Below the pieces are notes generated by a model. It was not told where the DNA came from, did no database searches, and worked only from the letters and a program-made list of their open reading frames with translations. Positions 33,951 to 38,814 of a stretch of 38,814 nt of DNA are shown here, in pieces. Numbering within the stretch: position 1 is the stretch's first letter; the number at the start of each line of letters is the position of its first letter. The translations under genes and the position numbers were made by a program. The stretch lies in NCBI GenBank assembly GCA_902464645.1, contig CABQKL010000005.1, positions 1 to 38,814 of the forward strand, given 5' to 3'. Origin of the DNA: an uncultured Collinsella sp. GTDB lineage: Bacteria > Actinomycetota > Coriobacteriia > Coriobacteriales > Coriobacteriaceae.

Positions 33951-34840
33951 TACAGCACGCCTCCGATCATCAAAAGCAGCTGCGCGGTAATGCAGCCAAA
34001 GATAAGCGAGTCGCTACGGTCGAGCATGCCGCCATGGCCCGGGATAAGGTTGCCGGAATCCTTGACGCCCACGCCACGCTTGATGCGTGACTCAATAAGG
34101 TCGCCGATAACGCCCAGGATGGACACGACCACGCCGCACAGCAGCGCATAGGGCAAGCTCAGCTTATAGAAATGGGTCGCCCACAAAATTAGCCAGATGA
34201 GAACCGAGCCCAAGATGCCGCCGAAAAAGCCCTCCCAGCTCTTTTTGGGAGAAATCTTGGGGACCATCTTGTGCTTGCCGATACGGCTGCCCACGATGTA
34301 GGCAAACGAATCGGAGACCCAGAGAGACGCGCAAACACCCACCGAAAGCAGGGCGCCGGCAAAACCGGGCACGGCATCGCGCAGCAGCACGATGGCCGAC
34401 AGCATAAAACCGGTGTAGATGGGGCCCATGAGCGTCACGGCTACATCGGATATACGGGTACGCGACGACCAGACGTACCAAATACCCACCGCAAGCATCA
34501 GTGCAAAAAGCAGGGCATTCAACAGCAGCGAGTCGCCCAGCGCCGAGAGCGGAAAGAGCACGGCGGCAGCGATACCCAGGCGCTCGTTGGCCACCTTGCC
34601 ATCGAGCTTCGTCATGCGGAAAAACTCATAGCAGCACAGGCCGCTCATGACGGAGACGAAGATGGCAGTGGGAACGATACCCAAAACCAAGCAGAGAATA
34701 AACACGACGGCGTAGACGATACCTGCGGCGGCGCGGGTAATAAAGCCGGCCAACCACGAAGTCGTAGCCGCGCCGCTCTTGGCGGAAGGCGCCTTGGGAG
34801 ATGACGTCTTGGGAGCAGACGCCTTGGGACGATCGGACAC
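33950..34840 (-). CDS. cdsA: phosphatidate cytidylyltransferase
   Basis: This 296-residue polytopic membrane enzyme makes CDP-diacylglycerol, the precursor of anionic phospholipids. The family signature SRIKRGVGVKDSGNLIPGHGG with the downstream DRSDS is complete. About seven hydrophobic segments precede it. The first 28 residues form a Ser/Ala/Pro/Lys-rich cytoplasmic extension (repeats like PKASAPK and SPKAPSA), which is not conserved in the family. The start is a GTG at 34840, two bases after the uppS stop, with GGAGG upstream. It overlaps dxr by one base. Confidence 0.95.
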   Translation of the reverse strand: MSDRPKASAPKTSSPKAPSAKSGAATTSWLAGFITRAAAGIVYAVVFILCLVLGIVPTAIFVSVMSGLCCYEFFRMTKLDGKVANERLGIAAAVLFPLSALGDSLLLNALLFALMLAVGIWYVWSSRTRISDVAVTLMGPIYTGFMLSAIVLLRDAVPGFAGALLSVGVCASLWVSDSFAYIVGSRIGKHKMVPKISPKKSWEGFFGGILGSVLIWLILWATHFYKLSLPYALLCGVVVSILGVIGDLIESRIKRGVGVKDSGNLIPGHGGMLDRSDSLIFGCITAQLLLMIGGVL

Positions 34841-34842
34841 GA

Positions 34843-35637
34843 TTAAGCCTCCTCGGTCTTGCTCAGTCCACCAAACCTACGGTCGCGGCCCTGGTAGGCC
34901 AAAATGGCGTCGACAAGGCCCCAGCGATCAAAGTCGGGCCAATAGGTATCGGTGACATAAAACTCGGAATAGGCAACCTGCCACAGCAGATAGTTCGAAA
35001 GGCGTAGCTCGCCGGAGGTGCGAATCACAAGCTCCGGATCGGGCAGCCCAGCGGTGTAGAGATGGGAGGCAACCATATCATCGTCGATGGCGGCGGGATC
35101 GATCTTTCCGGCAGCGGCATCGAGCGCGATCTGACGGACAGCGCGGGTGATCTCGGCACGGGCGCCGTAGTTGACGGCAAGCGCCAGCGTCATGCCGGTG
35201 TGGTCGGCACACTCGGCAAGACCGCGCTCAAAGACATCGCGGGTCTTCTTGGGCAGTGCGGAAATATCGCCCAAAAAGACAACGCGCACGTTTTCGCGCT
35301 TAAGCAGCGGCAACTCATCGATAAACGTCTTGGCAAACAAATGCATCAAAACGTTGACCTCGTGCTGCGGACGATTCCAGTTTTCGGTGGAAAACGCATA
35401 GGCCGAAAGGACGTCGACTCCCAAGCGCACACATGCGGTAATGATCTCGCGCAGGGAGACGATACCGGCCTTGTGGCCCTCGGTGCGGGCAAGACCGCGC
35501 GCCGTGGCCCAGCGACCGTTACCGTCCATGATGCACGAAATATGATGCGGGATCTTATTGAGGTCAAGGTCGGAAAAACCGACGCCCGCAGGGGCGTCGG
35601 CAAAGTACTCGACCAGTTTGTTCTCGTCGTATTGCAC
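34843..35637 (-). CDS. uppS: isoprenyl (undecaprenyl) diphosphate synthase
   Basis: This 264-residue cis-prenyltransferase builds the C55 lipid carrier for cell-wall synthesis. The catalytic motif MDGNGRWA (Asp38) and the later RTSGELRLSNYLLWQVAYSEF region with TYWPDF are intact. The N-terminal 25 residues are longer than minimal family members. The GTG at 35637 lies one base after the frr stop, with GGAG seven bases upstream. Next to cdsA this is one of the most conserved pairs in bacteria. Confidence 0.96.
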   Translation of the reverse strand: MQYDENKLVEYFADAPAGVGFSDLDLNKIPHHISCIMDGNGRWATARGLARTEGHKAGIVSLREIITACVRLGVDVLSAYAFSTENWNRPQHEVNVLMHLFAKTFIDELPLLKRENVRVVFLGDISALPKKTRDVFERGLAECADHTGMTLALAVNYGARAEITRAVRQIALDAAAGKIDPAAIDDDMVASHLYTAGLPDPELVIRTSGELRLSNYLLWQVAYSEFYVTDTYWPDFDRWGLVDAILAYQGRDRRFGGLSKTEEA

Positions 35638-35638
35638 C

Positions 35639-36175
35639 TTAGATCTCCATGACCTCGGCTTCTTTTTCCTTCAAAAGCTCCTCGACCTTGGCAACATACT
35701 CATCGGTATGCTTCTGGACCTTGGCCTGCTCGCGACGGACATCGTCCTCGGTGAGCTCTTCGTCGCGCTCGAGCTTGTTGTTAAAGTCACGACGAATGTT
35801 GCGAATGGAAACCTTGGCCTGCTCGGCATACTCGCGGCACTCCTTGACGAGCTCGCGACGACGCTCCTCGGTGGGAGCCGGGAACGGCAGGCGCACGACG
35901 GTACCGTCAGAGTTGGGAGTAATGCCCAGATCAGAAGCACTGATAGCCTTCACGATTGCGTTGACGAGCGCCTTGTCCCAGGGTTCGATGAGCAGCATGT
36001 GAGCCTCGGGAGTCTTAACGGCGGCAACCTGGGTAACCGGCGTGGGAACACCGTAGTAATCGACCGAAATGTCGGACAGAATGTTAGCGTTGGCGCGGCC
36101 CGTGCGAACCTTGGAGAAGTTGTGCTTGAGGGACTCGAGCGACTTGTCCATGTGGGCGGTGATGTTCTCTGCCAT
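35639..36175 (-). CDS. frr: ribosome recycling factor
   Basis: This 178-residue two-domain protein splits the post-termination ribosome together with EF-G. Characteristic stretches are TGRANANILSDISVDYYG, LLIEPWDKALVNAIVKAI and the long C-terminal helices (RREQAKVQKHTDEYV). The ATG at 36175 begins two bases after the pyrH stop with AGGAGG-like bases overlapping the pyrH end. The pyrH-frr order is nearly universal. Confidence 0.97.
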   Translation of the reverse strand: MAENITAHMDKSLESLKHNFSKVRTGRANANILSDISVDYYGVPTPVTQVAAVKTPEAHMLLIEPWDKALVNAIVKAISASDLGITPNSDGTVVRLPFPAPTEERRRELVKECREYAEQAKVSIRNIRRDFNNKLERDEELTEDDVRREQAKVQKHTDEYVAKVEELLKEKEAEVMEI

Positions 36176-36177
36176 GC

Positions 36178-36900
36178 TTAATCCTCCTGATAGACGAGCG
36201 TGCCGACGGGCTCACCCGAAAGCGCGCGTTTGACGGTGTCCTCGCCATCAATGTTGAGGACCAAAATCGGCATACGGTTATCCTGGCACAGTGCCGTGGC
36301 CGTGGAATCCATAACCTGCAGACCGCGGACGAGAACCTCGTGATAGGTAATCTTGTCAAAACGGACGGCATCGGCGCACTTGACAGGATCCTTGTCGTAG
36401 ATGCCGTCAACCTTGGTGGCCTTAATCAGAATCTCGGCACCGATCTCGCAGGCACGAAGAGCCGCGGCGGTGTCGGTCGTAAAGTACGGATTGCCCGAAC
36501 CGGCGGCAAAAATAACGACGTTGCCCTTGGAAAGGTGGTTGATGGCGCGACGGCGAATATAGGGCTCGCAGATCTCGTTCATCTGGATAGCGCTCATCAC
36601 GCGGCAGGGAACATCGTTGTGCTCAAAGGCATCCTGCAGGGCAAGCGCGTTCATAACGGTTGCCAGCATGCCCATGTAGTCGGCCTGGGCGCGCTCCATG
36701 CCACCGGCAGCGCCGGCCATGCCGCGGAAAATGTTGCCGCCGCCGACAACGACGCCGACCTCATGGCCAACGGCGAGCAGCTCCTTGACCTGCTTGGCAA
36801 GATGATCGGTAATCTTGGGGTCGATGCCATATTGACCGTCGCCCATCAGTGCTTCGCCGGAAAGCTTCAGAAGCACGCGTTTATATCGGATGTCGGACAA
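36178..36900 (-). CDS. pyrH: UMP kinase
   Basis: This 240-residue amino-acid-kinase-fold enzyme phosphorylates UMP to UDP. The phosphate-binding KLSGEAL, VVVGGGNIFRG and the later FAAGSGNPYFTTDTAA and AT(K)VDGIYDKDP motifs are present. The start is a TTG at 36900 with GGAGG six bases upstream. It is the first gene of the transcript that continues to proS, driven by the promoter at 36930-36938, while tsf upstream has its own terminator. Confidence 0.97.
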   Translation of the reverse strand: MSDIRYKRVLLKLSGEALMGDGQYGIDPKITDHLAKQVKELLAVGHEVGVVVGGGNIFRGMAGAAGGMERAQADYMGMLATVMNALALQDAFEHNDVPCRVMSAIQMNEICEPYIRRRAINHLSKGNVVIFAAGSGNPYFTTDTAAALRACEIGAEILIKATKVDGIYDKDPVKCADAVRFDKITYHEVLVRGLQVMDSTATALCQDNRMPILVLNIDGEDTVKRALSGEPVGTLVYQED

Positions 36901-36929
36901 AGCGATCCTCCTTTAATTAGACTCTCAAT

Positions 36930-36938
36930 ATGATAGCA
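36930..36938 (-). promoter_or_regulatory. pyrH operon promoter (extended -10)
   Basis: TGC-TATCAT on the minus strand, placing the start near 36923 and a leader of only about 20 bases. A short hairpin GGCTC-TTATCA-GAGCC lies just upstream, overlapping the -35 position and immediately after the tsf terminator. Confidence 0.65.
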
Positions 36939-36958
36939 AAGGCTCTGATAAGAGCCAT

Positions 36959-36994
36959 GAAAAAGCAGGCTGTGAGTAAAACCCACAGCCTGCT
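36959..36994 (-). terminator. rho-independent terminator of rpsB-tsf
   Basis: AGCAGGCTGTG (36994-36984, minus) pairs perfectly with CACAGCCTGCT (36974-36964), loop of nine bases, followed by TTTT. It lies about 24 bases after the tsf stop and separates the rpsB-tsf unit from pyrH. Confidence 0.92.
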
Positions 36995-37017
36995 CATTAC
37001 CAGCTACAAGAGCTTAT

Positions 37018-37887
37018 TTACTCGCCACGGACCAGACGGTCGAAGGCAACGACGGTAATGGTATCGCCGAGCTCCTTGGAGACCTGCTCAGCGTACTTCT
37101 TGATGGTGAGGGAGCTGTCCTTGATGAACTCCTGCTCGGTGAGCACGGACTGCTTGTAGAACTTCTCCAGACGGCCAACAGCCATCTTCTCCTGAATGGC
37201 CTCGGGCTTGCCGGACTCGGCGGCCTGAGCCATGTAAATCTGCTTCTCGTGCTCGACGGTCTCAGCCGGAACCTGATCGCGGGTAGCGCAGATCGGGGCG
37301 ACGGCGGCAACCTGAAGGGCGACGTCGTGAGCGAAGGTCTTGAAGGAGTCGGCCTGAGCGGTCTCGGCCTTCTCGAAAGCGAACTCGACGAGGACGCCGA
37401 TCTTACCACCCATGTGGATGTAGGAAGCGAGGGCGCCGTTCTCGGCCTTGCGGGCAGCGAAACGAGAGATCTTCATGTTCTCGCCCATGATGTGAATCAT
37501 CTCGGTGAGCTCGGAGGAAACGGTCTCCTCGCCCATCGGCTTCTCGAGCAGAGCGTCGACGTCAGCAGGCTCGGTGGTGGCGACAACCTCGGCGACCTTG
37601 GAAGCAAAGCCGGTGAACTTGGCGTTGGAGCCGACGAAGTCGGTCTCGCAGGAGAGCTCGAGCAGAGCGCCGGTCTTGCCATCCTCGGAGACGAACGCGG
37701 CGACAGCGCCCTCGTTGGTCTCACGGCCAGCCTTCTTGGCAGCCTTGGCAAGGCCGTTCTTACGCAGAACGTCGACAGCGGCGTCCATGTCGCCGTCAGC
37801 CTCGACGAGAGCCTTCTTGCACTCCATCATCGGGGAGTCGGTCATCTCGCGGAGCTGCTTGACCATAGCGGCGGTAATCTGGGCCAT
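37018..37887 (-). CDS. tsf: elongation factor Ts
   Basis: This 289-residue factor exchanges GDP on EF-Tu. The N-terminal signature reads VKQLREMTDSPMMECKKAL, a slight variant of the usual TGAGMMDCKKAL, followed by DGDMDAAVDVLRKNG and the core stretch ALLELSCETDFV. The ATG at 37887 (MAQITAAMVK) is chosen with AAAGGA six bases upstream; the ATG at 37902 is less likely. rpsB-tsf adjacency is universal in bacteria. The gene ends with the terminator at 36959-36994. Confidence 0.97.
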   Translation of the reverse strand: MAQITAAMVKQLREMTDSPMMECKKALVEADGDMDAAVDVLRKNGLAKAAKKAGRETNEGAVAAFVSEDGKTGALLELSCETDFVGSNAKFTGFASKVAEVVATTEPADVDALLEKPMGEETVSSELTEMIHIMGENMKISRFAARKAENGALASYIHMGGKIGVLVEFAFEKAETAQADSFKTFAHDVALQVAAVAPICATRDQVPAETVEHEKQIYMAQAAESGKPEAIQEKMAVGRLEKFYKQSVLTEQEFIKDSSLTIKKYAEQVSKELGDTITVVAFDRLVRGE

Positions 37888-37932
37888 TGTGGTTCCTTTC
37901 AAAGAGATGAAAAAGACTTAAATAGGACTGAT

Positions 37933-38661
37933 TTACTCGGCCTTGGGCTCGGCGGCCATCTCGGCCTCGGAGACCTGCTCCTTGCCGGAGCCAGCGAGGC
38001 AGGCGTCAGCCATGAGCTCGCACATAAGGGTGACAGCGGAGATGGCGTCATCGTTGCAGGGGATGCCGTACTCGACCTCGTCGGGATCGGAGTTGGTATC
38101 GATCAGGGCGACGACGGGGATGTTCAGGCGCTGGGCCTCCTTGATGGCGTTCTCCTCGCGCTTGGTGTCGATGACGAAGAGAGCCTGGGGCAGACCCTTC
38201 ATGTCACGGGCGCCACCGAGGTTAGTCTGGAGCTTAGCGAGCTCCTTACCCAGAACAGCCTGCTCCTTCTTGGGCAGGACTGCCATGCGGCCGTCCTCGA
38301 CCATGGCCTCGAGCTCCTCCATGCGGTTGATGCGGGAGCGAATGGTGACGAAGTTGGTCAGCATACCGCCGAGCCAACGCTGGTTGATGTAAGGCATGTT
38401 GGCGCGCTCAGCAGCGTTCTTGACGGCCTCCTGAGCCTGCTTCTTGGTGCCGACGAACAGCACGTTGCCGCCCTTGGCGACGTTCTTGACGAAGGTGTAG
38501 GCCTGGTCAGCGTCAAGGATGGTCTGCTTGAGGTCGAGGATGTAGATGCCGTTGCGCTCACCGAAGATGAACGGCTTCATCTTGGGGTTCCAGCGACGGG
38601 TCTGGTGACCGAAGTGGCAGCCGGCCTCGAGCAGGGTGCGGATATTAATCTTGGTAGCCAT
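37933..38661 (-). CDS. rpsB: 30S ribosomal protein S2
   Basis: This 242-residue ribosomal protein is identified by LLEAGCHFGHQTRRWNPKMKPFIFGERNGIYILDL at the N terminus and by NIPVVALIDTNSDPDEVEYGIPCNDDA. The C-terminal tail is acidic (SEAEMAAEPKAE). The ATG at 38661 follows AGGAGG by five bases. It is cotranscribed with tsf after a 45-base gap. Confidence 0.98.
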   Translation of the reverse strand: MATKINIRTLLEAGCHFGHQTRRWNPKMKPFIFGERNGIYILDLKQTILDADQAYTFVKNVAKGGNVLFVGTKKQAQEAVKNAAERANMPYINQRWLGGMLTNFVTIRSRINRMEELEAMVEDGRMAVLPKKEQAVLGKELAKLQTNLGGARDMKGLPQALFVIDTKREENAIKEAQRLNIPVVALIDTNSDPDEVEYGIPCNDDAISAVTLMCELMADACLAGSGKEQVSEAEMAAEPKAE

Positions 38662-38814
38662 GTTAAACCTCCTGTGGTTTGCCTCCGCGCGGGGTCATCC
38701 TCCATAACCAACCCGGACATGTGCTACCAAAGCCCAGGCACCACGGTATGAAGTAGCCGCGCGTGCGTGATAAAAACATGTTGCCGTGAAGCAACCCGAT
38801 GAATGATAGCAGGA
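38662..38814 (-). promoter_or_regulatory. rpsB promoter and long leader
   Basis: TGC-TATCAT at 38811-38803 (minus) is an extended -10 box, so the transcript should begin near 38796 and carry a leader of about 135 bases, long for a ribosomal protein gene. The leader opens with the hairpin GTTGC-TTCACG-GCAAC. No open reading frame is seen in it. The region upstream of the promoter is outside the window. Confidence 0.6.

Noticed and set aside
37249..38751. 500-residue open frame antisense to tsf and rpsB
   Set aside because: Same cause: a shadow of highly biased ribosomal genes, Leu/Gly/Val/Asp-rich, with no motif.

Overview
The window looks like the chromosome of a Collinsella-type coriobacterium (Actinomycetota, Coriobacteriia). 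This is inferred from the GC-rich coding sequence, the actinobacterial-type integration host factor next to gmk, the pyrRBCKDF and rpsB-tsf-pyrH-frr-uppS-cdsA-dxr-rseP-ispG-proS gene orders, frequent GTG/TTG starts, and an AdhE typical of a mixed-acid fermenter. No database search was possible, so the genus is a best guess. Nearly all of it is core chromosome. The only accessory piece is a small transposase with its repeats at about 23.6-24.7 kb.

Layout. (1) 1-10137, minus strand: lepA, dusB, hemW, an unusual membrane-tailed DnaJ, dnaJ, mtaB, phoH, ybeY, dgkA and the start of era. This is a tightly packed series for translation, tRNA modification, RNA maturation and chaperones. (2) 10163-14685, minus: rpsT with its own promoter and terminator, then comEA-comEC-holA (DNA uptake and the clamp-loader delta subunit). 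(3) 14856-17310, minus: mihF-gmk-rpoZ-thiI, closed by a terminator. (4) 17551-22874, minus: the pyrimidine operon pyrR-B-C-K-D-F, with a structured leader. carAB and pyrE are not in the window. (5) 23233-28460, plus: rpmB with a strong terminator; a minus-strand Y1/HUH transposase (REP-associated type) between inverted arrays of a ~33-bp repeat; adhE; and a small APH-like kinase. (6) 28487-38814, minus: rpsB-tsf, terminator, then a new promoter for pyrH-frr-uppS-cdsA-dxr-rseP-ispG-proS. This joins translation, undecaprenyl-lipid and phospholipid synthesis, the MEP isoprenoid pathway and intramembrane proteolysis.

Recurring signals. At least five genes (rpsT, rpmB, adhE, pyrH, rpsB), probably mihF too, are preceded by an extended -10 box of the form TGC-TATAGT or TGC-TATCAT without a recognisable -35 box. 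Neighbouring genes often overlap by 1-20 bases or abut, which implies translational coupling. About a third of the starts chosen here are GTG or TTG.

Most worth a second look: the DnaJ protein whose C-terminal substrate-binding half is replaced by three predicted membrane segments (4881-5984); the ~90-residue insert with a winged-helix-like stretch in the RseP site-2 protease (31378-32739); the transposase flanked by inverted repeat arrays (23622-24734); a structured intergenic element with mutually exclusive hairpins between pyrF and mihF (17412-17505); and the shared TGC-extended promoter class. I did not find a wholly new multi-gene system.
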